A stretch of 64,000 nucleotides of DNA from assembly GCA_001695595.3 (NCBI GenBank), contig MBPM02000047.1, forward strand, positions 62,001 to 126,000, written 5' to 3'. Every line of letters begins with the position of its first letter. The first letter of the stretch is position 1. Both the position numbers and the translations under genes were made by a program. This DNA is from Plasmopara viticola. Its lineage: Eukaryota > Oomycota > Peronosporomycetes > Peronosporales > Peronosporaceae. Positions 41,470-53,551 of the stretch are shown here, piece by piece. The notes below the pieces were generated by a model. It saw only the letters and a list, made by a program, of their open reading frames with translations, ran no database searches and was not told where the DNA came from.

Positions 41470-42228
41470 ATGGAAACACTGTGCCCAAATAAGCCCAAGG
41501 CCGACGCAGATTCGTGTATTATAGATACTGTCACATCACCAAGCGCCTCTGTGCCAGTTGTTGATCCATCCGATGGAAGCTGGCTGAAAAATCTGCAACG
41601 CCGCGGCGGCTTTTGGGGTGACGCTTATTGGTACGATCTGCAGCTCGAACGACGCCTCCCACTCGCCAAGTCGATGCTGACGGAGATGGTGTTGGCACTG
41701 CCTCCATGTGGGGGCAAGGAAGTGCTGGACCTTTGTGCAGGTAGTGGTCGAGCTTCAGCGGCTATTCTTAAAGCGTATCCGACAGTCAAGCTAATCTTGG
41801 TGGACTCGTCCGAACAGAGGCTTGCGATGGCAAAACAGAGACTGGAATCGTTGCAGAGTGAAGTCAAGGAGCAAGCGCAGTTTGACAAAATGGTGCTGAC
41901 GCCTAAAAAGACTGTACAATTGTATCGCAAGCCTGTAGACGTGGTGGTGGCTTGTCTGGCGTTCCACGTGCTCACGGAGAAGCCAGCGCACTACGCTAAT
42001 GACGAGAAAGACGAAGGTTTAAGTGTCGAGGAGAAGTATGAATATTTTTTCCGAGCAGTGTGGAGAGCGCTGTGTCCTGGAGGACACATGGTATTTGCCG
42101 ATCATGTGGGTCAATTGGCATTGTTCAAACAGCTCAAATTGTTGGAAAAAGCAGGCTTTGAAGACGTAGATTGCGCATGGCGCCAAGATGATTCGTTTGT
42201 GGCCGGTGGGCGTAAACCATGCATTTAA
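41470..42228 (+). CDS. Class I SAM-dependent methyltransferase
   Basis: A 252-aa protein with a Rossmann-type methyltransferase fold. Motif I is KEVLDLCAGSGRASAAIL (about residues 82-99), motif II VKLILVDSSEQRLAMAKQRL, and the motif IV region VDVVVACLAFHVLTE. The C-terminal part (RALCPGGHMVFADHVGQL) matches the strand after motif IV in methyltransferase type-11/12 domains. The N-terminal 40 residues are variable; WLKNLQRRGGFWGDAYWYDL precedes the fold. The substrate cannot be told. The gene follows the isomerase by 146 bp on the same strand. Single exon; start is the first ATG. Confidence 0.85.
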   Translation: METLCPNKPKADADSCIIDTVTSPSASVPVVDPSDGSWLKNLQRRGGFWGDAYWYDLQLERRLPLAKSMLTEMVLALPPCGGKEVLDLCAGSGRASAAILKAYPTVKLILVDSSEQRLAMAKQRLESLQSEVKEQAQFDKMVLTPKKTVQLYRKPVDVVVACLAFHVLTEKPAHYANDEKDEGLSVEEKYEYFFRAVWRALCPGGHMVFADHVGQLALFKQLKLLEKAGFEDVDCAWRQDDSFVAGGRKPCI

Positions 42229-43160
42229 TTTAAAAGATTACAATAAAGATCACTGCACGTCTTCTTATTGAAAATGTCCTTAAATCAACTACATGTGATG
42301 GTAATTGTCGTGTTCTGGCCTTAAAAGACTGCACTCTGTCGGCTACTTGTAGTAAATCGTGCATCTGAATTCTGGTATATTTTTTGGTATCTTACTTATT
42401 TTAAACAATCCTGCGGGTAATTTGTGCCCATTTGTTTCCTGTCTATGATAAGATGTTCATTCGTGAAACATGAGCTCATCCTGAACGCGAGAAATTCGTT
42501 TTTAATGAGCAAATTCAAGCTTTGAAATTCGTTTTGTTACATTCGGTCGTGGCGTGCCAGACTGCTTTCCGTTGACAGGTTCGCCTCAAAAGACTAGTCA
42601 ACAGAGAGCAACAATAGCGCCATCTGACCATTCAGCTTTATAAAATTTGTTTGTTAATTGCCTGAGTGGTGAGAGGCCTCTTCAGACCACTAGTATTTGT
42701 AGTCATGTCCAACGCGTCTAAAAGTTCGCGTACTCTAAGGTAATTGTCCTAGGTTGAAGATAATTCCAAATTTGTTTCGTCTCGTCGAAAATTCTATTCG
42801 CGGAAGTCGTGATTTACATAAATTTCGTGACGAAATATCATATATAGATTGAGCTTGGCGTCATTCACCTTGAAGAGACCCACCCATGTCACGCGGCTTT
42901 CCGTAATTATATTACCTGACACAAGTTGCAGCTCTTCTAATTCTGACGTGTTTGAGTACACTTTAGTACCGGTAGGCTCGCCGCAATGTCAATTGATATC
43001 TTACCAAATGAAAAAGTACCAGAAACGGGCTTCAAGGTAGAAGACTTTAAAACGTGGGAATAGCACTAACCTAATGTAAAATCTATTTGAGAGGACTACA
43101 TTGATTACACTTCTCAATAAAGTTTACGAGTCGGCACTACGTATTGCTTCAAATCGTCCC
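42229..43160. other. Intergenic, no gene seen
   Basis: 3' regions of the methyltransferase (plus) and the ankyrin-TOG gene (minus). It contains only short, stop-bound frames (such as 42849-43040). Confidence 0.45.
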
Positions 43161-46100
43161 TCACAGAACTCTCTTTCGTTTAGCTTTCATGATCCCAGCT
43201 CCTCCACCAACCATTATGCAACTCTGTGGCCCGACCTCGTCAACATTTATGCTTCTAAGTAAAGTGTTTGAATTTTGGGTCAAATCCGACTGCTGTTCTA
43301 ACCAAATCGGCTGTCGCCTCGACTGAGCGATTGCTGACATTAGAAACCCTCCATTGCCCAGCGCAAAATTGCCTTTGCCATCTCGATCAATATTTTGTCG
43401 ACTCGTATTTGGAGCAGAATGTGGTAACGGGAACTTTTCTACTACCATTTGCGTCTCTTCAGCAGGCACGGATCGGGGTGGGCGTAAGGCGGCAATCCGT
43501 CGTACATGTGATGCCCGACTTCCACGTACACAGGTCGTTTGATCTGCAGTCGAGTGCTCTGCATTGTTGCTTTCTTGGTCGTCACAACAAGTCGCTTGAG
43601 CCACAAGAGCTTGGAGTCGACGTTGCAAAGCGGGTGAGCACCTCGATCGAATAAACTCACAAAGCTCTTTTTCAACTGTAGCGTGCAAATACTGCATGAT
43701 CTTGACCAACGCAGTCTTTACAATGGGACTTGGATGCGTTACACACGACCCGAGGAATGGCACAACATTGGCCAAGCTTAACGGCTCTGACGACACTTTT
43801 GCGTCTAAATGAGGAGGTCCACCCCCACCTTTATTATCGTCACGAGCCACTAAAAATTCATGTATCAATTCCAGTCGCAGGGATAGTTGCCAGCGTAGTT
43901 TTGTAGCAGAAATTTTTTGTTCTTCGACCGTTTGGGTAGCACCATTGCTTGTATCGCTCTGTTCAGGAAAGCTGAGGATAGCGTTGCAGACTGTATTCTT
44001 TCCAATGACACTTTTATAAGCAACGAGCCGCAGCACTTTAATCACTTTTGAGCGTACACGAACACTCTCACTGGCGCTTTGCTGCACAACACTGCGTATC
44101 GTCGAGCTGAGTACAAGATGCACCCCCCACTTTTTCCATGGGATTGCGTAGCTAGGACACTCTGCGTCATTTGACTGAGATGGAGGGTTGACTAATAGCT
44201 CAAGTAAGTCAAAGGCGGCCAAGCAGACGGCAGGTTCGGCGCTTGAAGCAAGCTGCTTTGCTAAGAGACAACACGTCTCCCAAGCATCTTCAGCTTTCAA
44301 CTCGGAAGTTGAAGCAATGAGAAAATCGATAAATTTATTCACGCCAAGACTGCGATGAGCAGGGCTGACGTCGGATGCAAGTAGGAGCTCCGTCAACTCC
44401 TCCGTACAAATTTGATGAAGCTTGTCAGCATTGACACTTAGCTGTCTCTGTTGCGTTCTTCCACTGTCACGTGCACTTCGACTACTGTCGGTAGTTATAC
44501 ATAAAGAATCAAGTGGCAAGGTCTTTGTAATTGGCACAATGCTACGCGAAATTGTTGCTCGCATCGAAGGCTGGAGATTTGCCATAAAAGTGTCTAGACC
44601 CACGGAATGATCGGCATCGCCCTTAGTTACCTCATAGATTGTTGCAAACGTCCCAATTGCGGCATTCCGAACATCAACGTGTTTATCCTCCAATGCTGAT
44701 TGAACAATACTCAAAATAGCCGATAACTTTAGCTGCTCCCACGCAGGTGCCTCTTTAACCAGATTCGTGAATAATCGCAATAGCTCCCCAATCATCACTG
44801 GCGAAGCTGCAATTGCGTTTGACGAACACACAAGTTGCTGGTATGTTTCCACCAGCAACGTACACAAACGCGCGTGCGTCACGTGACTTAAGGATGCCAT
44901 CGAATGCAAGAGTGTCGAGCAATCTTGCCGTAATCGTTGCTTTGAATCTCCCAACTTTTGTAGTACAAGCCCCACAACGTTTCGCAACATTTCGTCCATA
45001 CAATGAGGTTCGGAAGATACGAATGGCAAAAAGTCAGTGGCAATGACTTGCAACAGACGCAAAGTACATTGAAAAACGCGTGCAACAGTGTCTTTTAATC
45101 CAATGTCGAGGATCTGGGCCAACATTTTTAGTGATTCGAGCGTCTTGGGAAGCGTCGTGTCTGCCGCGACTCGCTCAATGGCACAGCACACGACTTGGCG
45201 CTCAACTTCGCGAATGGCCGCCTCTCGCTGAGACCAAGCCTTGTCAAGTAAGCAACGCACGAGGTTCTCTCCAAACCCTTGAATGATTGTAGAATACACA
45301 CTTTGTTGCTCAGTTGTGAGTGCGGTTCCGTACGGAAGTTGAATCGGTGGCGATGCACGACTCGACGGAGCTCCTGATGCACTTTGCGTCGATAGTGAAG
45401 GAGTCGTTAGGACTGGTCGGTGCTTTGTTGACGACCCCAACGCAGTCGGTGGACGAATTCCTGGAGTACACGGTCGAGCAAATTCGGTCGAGAGGGCGAA
45501 ATCATCGACTTCATCCATGAGCAGATCGGCTTCTACCACTCCTTGTTCTACCAATTTCGACATCACCTTTTGTCGACAAGACCGCGCCAACACATCGAGA
45601 TAGGGCATCACAGCATTGCGTGCCACTTGCATCGTGTCGGCGATAATCTGGAGCGAGACAAGACGCACATTCTGGTCCTTGTGTTCGCACACCTGAAGCG
45701 CCAATTGCAACACACTTCGAAGTGGTAAAAGGCCTTTGCCACCTGACGAACTCTCTTGAATGCCGAATTCCAGCATTAATTTCGAAACAAGGGCTAATTT
45801 GTTGCTCAAGTATGTGGCCGAGAGAGTTTGAGGCGACACATTTCGGTCGCACGCGATGAGTTCTTCCAGTAAAAAGACCGGTCCAAGACTCGATAATTGT
45901 CTGGATAAGAGCAACAAGGCGTCTTCTGTCGTGACGTGCAACCGATTCTTGGCATCACCGAGCTTGACTAGTAATCGTGCGATCAGTGGACGTATAAAGT
46001 CTTGCGCTATGTTCACATCCATACAAGCTGCACTACTTTCTAGCGCAATACTTACGTCCATCAAAAGCGACACACCAGCCTCAAAGACTGAGATGACGCG

Positions 46101-48114
46101 ATCTTGAAGCGCCTGCGTGAGTGTCGTTTGCATGGCACGTATCACTTTTTGTTGGGATGAAGCGTGACTTTCAAACGATAATTGACGCGTTTGCACTAAG
46201 GATTGCACGTAGCTCAAAGCCTCAACGCGAGGAGCCCAAGCGTTCGAGAATAAACATCGGGTCGCTTGCTCGCCAAAACATGCCAACATGTCAACTGCGA
46301 GGTCTATGTTTGAGCCTTGAAGTGGCTCTGCATACGGCAATTCATCTTGTCGTTGTGCAGCTTGACGACGCGGAGAAAGCGATACGTCAAAAGCGCTCAT
46401 GTTGCCAGTTCCGCTCCCGTTCCAATCATCTTCTGTGCTCATTCTACTAAGCAGTCGTTTGCTCTTGCCCAGAGCATGTTTCAGCCCATTGTTGATTTTA
46501 GCTTGGATTGAAGGTTTTAACTGTTGATTATGCTGCTTAAATTGAGACTCGTACCAGTTCTTTATGTGCTCAAAGATCGCTTCCGGAGTCCCTTTAATAT
46601 CTACAAGCACATGAACCAGCAAAGTTAGGAAGGCCTCAGCAAAAGATCAAGCACAATGCCCTCCTACCGGACTCTTCACATTGAATCACATAAGTCTGCA
46701 CCAAGAGCTCAATCGCAGCTGTTCGCACATGGATACTGGAATTTGTGAGTGCCAGCATGCCAATTTTCATTGCTTCCGTAAAGCTCAGTCCGCTTCTATT
46801 CTCGTCCATGCGATATTGGTTGGCAATCGCAATGAGCATTTTGATCGCTACAAGCTGGTGACGCCACGATCCATTTGAACTGGATCCAGTTGACCGCTCA
46901 CTGCTTTGCTGACTCGAAGACAGCGGAGACGACAGCATCAATTGTGATAGTTGCAGTGTCAAATATCGTGTAATCACGTCACTCTTACAGAACAAAAACA
47001 ACAGCGATGACACGGCTTCGCTCGAGTCTTTTTCGCTCGATCCAGCCGCTCGGAGCAGCAAAGTACTGACTATACGACTCACCACAGGGCGTTCGTCAAA
47101 GAACGTTTTCGAATGAAAGCTCGTATCGATCAAAACAGCATTAAACGCAGCTTTAAGCAGCAACGTGCAGCAGCTTGAAGCTACTTGCGTGACAGCATCC
47201 TGAAGTCCAATTTCGATCATAAAACACGCCCCATCAAACATTTTTACGAGTTGAGACGCCCGATATGCATTTTCAAAGCACATGGTTGCGTCCGTAACTG
47301 CAGCAACGCGAATCTTCCACTTCTTGCTCGTCAACGATCTCGCAATCTCTGCTCCAAACGAATCTTTTACAGTTTGTAGACCCTCCATCAATGTAACATC
47401 ATTTACAAACAATTCATCGTCATCGTCTTGGTCTCCAGTACCACTTTCATTCGGCTCCTCGTCACCATTCTCTTCATACTCCTCTGAAAGTAAAAAGGGT
47501 CGCACTGCTCGATGAGCCACGTCCACTGGTGACTTTCCTTCCTCGTCACAAGCATGAACGTCGGCACCTGCTTTAAGTAACAGCTTAACAATCGCTGGAT
47601 GGTTTTCTGCGCTGGCAAAATGAAGTGGTGTCTTGCCATTCCGTCTCGTACCCGACAGCTCGGCGTTGCATTCAACAAGAAATGTCACGATATCCTCGTG
47701 GCCTCGAAAGCACGCAATTTGAAGTGGCGTAAAGATGCCCTGATCACCGTTTCGCAGGACAATGTCTGCGTGGTCGCTATAGTCCAAATCAATATCCGCT
47801 CCATTTGAAACAAGCCACTGGACCACAGAGAGATTGCCACTACTAGCAGCGTGAAAAAGAGGCGTATGGCCAAAACTGTTCATGTTATCAAGAATCGCCG
47901 TGGCAACGTCTTGGTACATGAGTAAAAACTTGCAAGCATCTAAATTTCCATTGTCGCATGCATAGTGTAGTAACGAATTATTAGTATTCGGCTCTACAAT
48001 TGATTCAAGCGCGTTTAATTTGTCGTCGTCGTCAAAGAGCTCCTGCAAATAGTCTCGAACGGTCTCAAACTCGTTCTGCTTTGCGGCTACAAACAACTCT
48101 TCGATCGTCAGCAT
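43161..48114 (-). CDS. Ankyrin-repeat plus TOG-like (HEAT) repeat protein
   Basis: One gene of about 1,628 aa in two exons (48114-46668 and 46600-43161). The 67-nt intron (GTAGGAGG...CTTGTAG) is in phase and restores QCEESDIKGTPEAIFEHI. Residues about 45-210 are ankyrin repeats (NSLLHYACDNGNLDACKFLL, HTPLFHAASSGNLSVVQWLV, FTPLQIACFRGHEDIVTFLV, KTPLHFASAENHPAIVKLLL). An acidic linker follows. Then come TOG-like arrays, each with a helix pair of the form F-x-x-x-x-x-R-x-L-x-x-x-x-W-x-x-R-x-x-A: about 248-430 (IARSLTSKKWKIRVAAV), about 585-850 (ATRCLFSNAWAPRVEALSYV) and about 920-1160 (LVRCLLDKAWSQREAAI). A C-terminal HEAT-rich block and a basic tail end it. TOG domains bind tubulin in CLASP, XMAP215, CEP104 and crescerin proteins. 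A microtubule or ciliary role is inference. Start ATG 48114. Confidence 0.87.
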
Positions 48115-49436
48115 CTGTGTATGAAATTAGGGTGTGATTACCAGAGGCTTTCGATAGAAGTAAAAAATACGCGATACTGGTGCGACGGCTCGTTTCAACG
48201 GACGTCAGGTTTATCGAATAAACTAGTTAATAGGTGCGACTTGAAACAATAATTTAACTTGTCTGAGGTCGTTAAGCTGCATTTGACTGTAAAGACATCG
48301 GAATGAGTACGCGCTTGTATCCTCGGAAACTTTTGTGTGGTGTTCACCAAGGAATGTGGTATTAGAAAAAGTAGCTTCTCAGAAAGACTTCGCACAGTCC
48401 AGTAAGGTTTTCTCGTTTGATTAAAAGTACAAGTTGCCATATTCTTTGTATTGTGTAAAGAACGAGACGATGACCTTGCCTTTTTGACGGCATACTTTGA
48501 TATTTGGTAGAGAAACCAAGTTTTTAGGTGAGTCAAAGAATAGACAGCTTTCAACGTCGAGACGCGACAGAAGTGCTGACGAATGTACGCAATGAGTTAT
48601 TACCCAAATTTACGCGCTATGGGCAGCATCTTCCATCTGAATGAGTGGCCGTTCGAGGCTCCGTCGATTGTGTTCTAGCAAGATGACCACGTTTAGCTTC
48701 CCGGTATACATTTGCTAACGCGTTCGAGCGCTCTCGATTATCTATTAGTGATAGTGGATAATTAAATCAGAAAGCCCTCAGTAGCAGATGTTTCGACAAG
48801 TCTGACAAGAGCCACTAGTGTTTCTTGCACAGCATAATCTTGTCTGAGAAACAATTGAGACCAGCAACAACGTATGTCGCAGCTGCATTATGCTTAATCT
48901 TTCGTGATAGGCAACTTCACTTCATCAAATGCAATTATCTCTCTAAAATTCTTAGACTAAGCAGGGATTTTTTATACTCTTCTCCTTTTTTCTCTAAAAT
49001 ATCCCAATTCTTCCTAAGACACAAGCAACAAACCTTTTGAATCGATCTAAATAGAAATTTCTTTCTCTTTTCCACACCGAGTTCATCGTTGTTGACGCCG
49101 CATGGACAGTACTTTCTCAATCAGAGCGAATGCTGTGGCTGGTCGTCCTCGACACCATTGCACAATATATCTGCGCCACCTCAAGAATCTCCAAATATTT
49201 TTTAGTCACTTGCTGTAAGCAATCGAGGACCTTGAATACTTTTGTTGCAAATTTGGGAAACGAAAGTAATTAAAAATTGCTGCTACGCTGAAAAACAAAT
49301 GAGCTCAGCAAACTTGAACTTAAACAGCATACTTTCTTGGTCGCCTATAACAAAATAAGAGCGTAGCGTTAGAAGCAGCTTTCTGAATGTCTTTAAAGAT
49401 TTCAAACAGTGCACTTGCTCTTTCACGTGAAACTAT
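48115..49436. other. Intergenic, no gene seen
   Basis: Upstream of the ankyrin-TOG gene. The minus-strand frame 48195-48554 starts only at TTG and shows no domain. Stop-rich sequence otherwise. Confidence 0.4.
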
Positions 49437-49931
49437 TGGAGTATGTGCTTAAAAAAAAAAAAATTGATAGGATACAACGCCACAAACACTTGCAGATTTA
49501 CGGGAACAAAAGTGAGTAAGAGTTGAGCCGGAGAGTGCCAAAAAGTTGTTTGCTGAGAAAAACTGATTCAATTTAAGAACGAAATTCGCCGAGCATAAAG
49601 TCTTTGAAACGCTTGATGAAGCCGGATCAGGCAAAATTGACTTACTGTAAATTCTCTTTGGCATTTCTTGGAAAGGGAAACAACATCTGCTGATGCTTTG
49701 CAACGGCGCCACTTTTGCATGATGTTGTTTTCGAGCTCTGCTTACTGCACGTCGCTCCACTTCACATTTTCGATCTTCCACTTCGGCGAATCTTTTGCCG
49801 CTCAACAATTAAGTTTTTACCCGCTGAATTGCTCGACTGCAATATAAAATTGCCTCATTTTTTGTCGTACTCTATAAAAACCCTGATAGCATAAATTCCC
49901 GGTTAGAATTTAAAATTTGCGCCATTTGAAA
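49437..49931 (-). other. Possible downstream exons or degraded gene
   Basis: Protein-like runs in more than one frame on the minus strand: KRFAEVEDRKCEVERRA (about 49,800-49,740), MQKWRRCKASADVVSLSKK (ending about 49,650 at a GTAAGT donor) and, after the acceptor TTTTTCTCAG, QTTFWHSPAQLLLTFVPVNL (to a stop near 49,437). The donor and acceptor keep phase (ACA/CAA), but the first two runs are in different frames without a good intron between them. Either exons of the WW-domain gene upstream or a pseudogene. Confidence 0.35.
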
Positions 49932-50424
49932 TTAAAAAGCTGAAGCATCAACGCTGTATTCTTCGGATGGATTTACTACATGAGCGTAGAATTGATTGTC
50001 AGTTTCATCAGAAGTCTCGGCTTTGACGTCGGGTACATTCCATACATACTCGCCCATGACACTCTTGTAGAAGTAAATGTTGCCATAGTCGTCCTGCCAC
50101 TGGCTCATTTGCAAACCAATAATATTCAATTTATGCAAAAAAGATACGCGTGGCCAGCATGGATTCGATCGCGACTTTGCTGTCCTTCCTGTTCGTGGGG
50201 GCACTTTGGGGCTGCACAAATCCACTTATCAAGCGAGGTGGGAATAGCGATTCTTCTCTGCAATTTTTAATTTGATTGCTAGTTACTGACGGGTTACAGG
50301 AAGCAATGACAACGTCGTGTACATTCGGAAAAACAATACCATGGGGGAGATCGTCAAGCAACTTGTGGGTTTGGTGAAGAATTGGCAGGTAGAGTCTTGA
50401 CCTTAACGCGTATATCCTATTCAA
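49932..50424 (-). CDS. WW-domain protein, gene model incomplete
   Basis: The clearest part (50125-49932) carries a WW domain: SQWQDDYGNIYFYKSVMGEY ending VWNVPDV, with both tryptophans and the central YFY block. WW domains bind proline-rich peptides. The C-terminal tail is acidic (KAETSDETDNQFYAHV). Upstream on the same strand, another frame has LYLPILHQTHKLLDDLPHGI followed by VFPNVHDVVIASC and then GFVQPQSAPTNRKDSK, which read as earlier exons, but I could not join them to the WW exon with consensus sites in phase. Further coding-like stretches occur up to about 50,740. Exact ends, exon number and whether the gene is intact are unknown. Confidence 0.5.
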
Positions 50425-50959
50425 CTAATGTCACTAAGTATTATATCTCGCTGTAGTTCGTGGTGCCATTCGCTTTAAATCAGAGCGGGTCTGTCTTTTA
50501 CGTTTATTTGCTCGGATCAGCAGGTACAATCGTGTGCTTTTCACGTATAGTAGACACTAGCTGCAGCTTGCGCTTTTTGCCATGTAACATGCTCATTCGT
50601 GTCGTTTTCTTTGTGCAAAATAGACATCTCAAATGCTGTACTTATTTGCAACTCGCTTACGTTCGTATTCACCGCCATCACGAGCCGTCTGCTTGGGGAT
50701 AAGCCCCAGCGTCCTATATGTACGGTTTCAAACAAATGTAGCCATTTCGAGCCAAATATTGACTAATTTGCCGTTCTCTCTACTGCATTGACGTCCCTAC
50801 ACCAGCAACGTACACTGGCATGGTTCTCATTCTATTGGGCGTAGCCATTTGTTTCAATAGCAAACAGGAGGTGGTGTTGTCATAAATTACAAACTTAGGT
50901 TCAGTACATCACATAAATGTGTAAGCCACTTCATACGTGTACACAAATATATTTTGGCC
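50425..50959. other. Intergenic or 5' exons of the WW gene
   Basis: The minus frame at 50735-50541 (ending NTNVSELQISTAFEM..., KENDTNEHVTWQKAQAAA) is protein-like and may be a 5' exon of the WW gene. It has no resolvable junction. The region also holds the promoter of the CFDP1-like gene starting at 50960. Confidence 0.35.
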
Positions 50960-51675
50960 ATGGGCAGTTCGTCTGATGAGGATGATGGCGACTTCGTCCC
51001 TGAAGGTGCTTCTTGTCACATTATAGACCCTCTTTGCTCTACTTATACTTTGAATTTATGATAGTTGATGAGGAGCAGGATGAAAGCATTAAATTAACCG
51101 ACAATGGCGCTGAAGAGCAGCGCAGCGGGACAAGCGCTTCACATTTGGATGAACTTTGGGACGACATGAACGCCTCTACGTCTGTGTCCAAGACAGCCGC
51201 AAATAAGACGGCGAAGCTGCTGAATGGTCTTACTAAGAAAACGAAACGCTCAGCAGATACGAGGAGAAAGCGAAAGCTACGCGAGTTCTCCATGCCCGTT
51301 CTTAGTGTGGACATCAAGAAGTCAAGGAAGGACTTGACAGAAAAAGTGGCCCTTGATCATAAAATGGAGCGCGTGATCAAATTTGCTGGGAAGGAGTACA
51401 ATGTGTCAAGTGCTGCAAACATCTCGAGAGGAAAGAAGGGTCTGGATAAGATACTCGAGTCATTCGATGAGCCAAAAAAGGTGTCGACAATGGAGAAAAC
51501 GTCACTCGATTGGGACAACTTTAAAGAGAAGGAAGGCATTGAGGACGAACTCTTGCACTACACTAAGGACGGGTACATCGAAAAGCAAAACTTCTTACAG
51601 CGTCTGGATCTCAAACGCTTTGAACTGGAGAAAGCTGAGCGAGTTAAGCAGCGCAAACTCCAGGAGCAATCTTAG
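50960..51675 (+). CDS. CFDP1: BCNT/CFDP1 (SWC5-like) chromatin protein
   Basis: Subunit of the SWR1/SRCAP chromatin remodeller that exchanges H2A.Z. Two exons (50960-51005 and 51065-51675) are joined in phase 1 by a 59-nt intron (GTGCTT...ATGATAG), giving 218 aa. The N terminus is acidic (MGSSSDEDDGDFVPE), as usual for the family and as expected for histone binding. The C-terminal BCNT-C domain (about residues 145-215) reads STMEKTSLDWDNFKEKEGI, then DELLHYTKDGYIEKQNFLQR and FELEKAERVKQRK. The family's WxxFK-type core (LDWDNFK) is intact. It is convergent with the HDAC gene, 76 bp between stops. Confidence 0.93.
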
Positions 51676-51751
51676 AGACAAGGGGAACAAACCACAAAAC
51701 TTTTCATCCATAAATCAGGCCAAAGAAAACTGGTATGTCACGAAAGCTTGT

Positions 51752-53551
51752 CTAGTCCACATCCATTGGGACGACATCCGGCGCCGTGTTGTTTTCTCCT
51801 TCCGCCTGAACGGAACCGTTTGGTGTAATAGCGTTAGCCTCCCCTTCGCCGTCTGCATTTCCGCGCTGGTCCTTGTCGTCTCTATAAAATTCTGCTTCGT
51901 GCTGCCTTTTTCCGTCATTATCGGTTCGTGAGTCTGGGTCCGCTGCATCTTCATCTTCTTCACGTAGCAAATGAACTGGAGGTGCTTGACTCATCTGAAC
52001 GCTTGGAGCTCCTGTGAGGGCATCAAGATTCTCAAAGATTTTCTGCCTAATTGACATGAATAGATGAGTAAGAATGAATACGCGAAGACGATACGATAAA
52101 ATGACGTACTTGCACTCATCCAAATACTCTCTCGAATTAGCATTTTCGAGATCGGGATCCGGTTCCAAGTGTAATTTAAAGTTTGGGGCGTAGAATTCAA
52201 AGTAGTCATTGTACGGAATATTATCAGACACTTCTTCATCGAGCAAAATCGACGTTTCGTACGCCCATGCCCTTGATACGTTGCGAATTGTGTACCCACC
52301 TCCTCCTAACACCAACATTGGCAACCCAAAACTCTTCACAAACTTCACGCATTCTCCGTGACCTGAGCAGTAAGATTGAGTCGTTTGTGTGAGCGTCTAT
52401 AAATTTTTATACAGCATCAGCGATCGTACCCCGTGTTGTAACGTTAAAACACCCTAAGCGATCTCCTGTAAGCGAATCTGCACCACACTGCAATACCACG
52501 GCGGAGGGACAGAACGTTTCCATAACTTTTTGAATCACCGGTTTAAACACGCTTTCGTAGCTCTCGTCGTTCATTCCGCTCAGCAAGGGAAAATTAACAG
52601 CATAATACTTGCCATTTTTGGTGCCAATATCCTGTATCCAATCGCTCCATCAACAATCAATCACACCATAGTGCAATCGAGCTCAATACCCGTACCTTGA
52701 TATCTCCCGTTCCCGGAAAAAAGTCTCCGTATTTGTGAAAGGACACAGTCATGACTCGATCCGTCACGTAGAAAGCTTCCTCTACGCCATCTCCATGATG
52801 CACGTCAATATCAATGTAGAGCACGCGCGGATGGTATTTGAGCAGCTCCAAAATGCCCAGCACAATGTCGTTCACGTAGCAGAATCCCGAGCCTTCCGAC
52901 TTCTTGGCATGATGCAGTCCTCCTGCCCAATTGATGGCAATGTCGCATTGTCCGTGATTCAATCGGCTCACAGCGTCCAATGTTCCTCCCGAATAGATCT
53001 GGCAAAAGTCGAAAATGCCGTCAAAGACAGGGCAGTCTGTCAGCTCGCCCAAATTGTCTACACGGAGACCATCATTTACAAATGTAAGCAATTTGATCCT
53101 CTTTCCATACATGACACTGTACATTTTTGCAGCTCCGAGGTCAAGTCTTTTTGATTACTGGGACTGATTTTCTGTAAAAAGTCTATGTAATCTGGTGCGT
53201 GAAAGGTCTTGATCTCCTCGGCCGACGCGATGTGCGGCTCCTGTATGCAACATTCAAGGTCAAACAGACAATCGTCAGCACCTTTTTGCTTCACATAAGC
53301 CTGCGCGACGCTTAATCCACATACGAAAATGTCCATCTTGCGATACAGATCGTAATTGACTACAAGGTGGTGCGCCAGCTTCATGCGGTGAGGCTTCATG
53401 GGGTGGCCTGGACCATAGTAAAAGTGTCCTTCTTCGGCTATACCGAGCAAATATTAAGTTCAGAATTCAGTACGAGAAGAGCTCTTAAGCAGGAGGTGGC
53501 CGACGCACGGTGGTAGAAGTATGACACGCGCTTCTTGGTGGCGCTGGCCAT
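51752..53551 (-). CDS. Class I histone deacetylase (HDAC1/Rpd3 type)
   Basis: Zinc-dependent lysine deacetylase of nuclear corepressor complexes. Six exons join in phase: 53551-53509, 53437-53123, 53057-52696, 52631-52430, 52362-52110 and 52046-51752, giving about 489 aa. Landmarks: [60 protein letters not shown] (active-site His pair), [17 protein letters not shown] (zinc Asp and His), [34 protein letters not shown] (zinc Asp), [17 protein letters not shown] (catalytic Tyr) and [12 protein letters not shown]. The tail is acidic and ends DVVPMDVD. Introns are 63-71 nt with GTACxx or GTGCGT donors. The catalytic set is complete, so the enzyme should be active. Confidence 0.96.

Noticed and set aside
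46601..46622. Methionine-like start (MLVHVLVDIKG) for a separate TOG-repeat gene at 46622
   Set aside because: These codons fall inside an in-phase GT-AG intron; joining 46668 to 46600 gives one continuous ankyrin-TOG protein, and 46622 is within the intron's acceptor region.
48195..48554. 119-codon minus ORF upstream of the ankyrin-TOG gene
   Set aside because: It has only a TTG start, no domain and no neighbouring in-phase exon.
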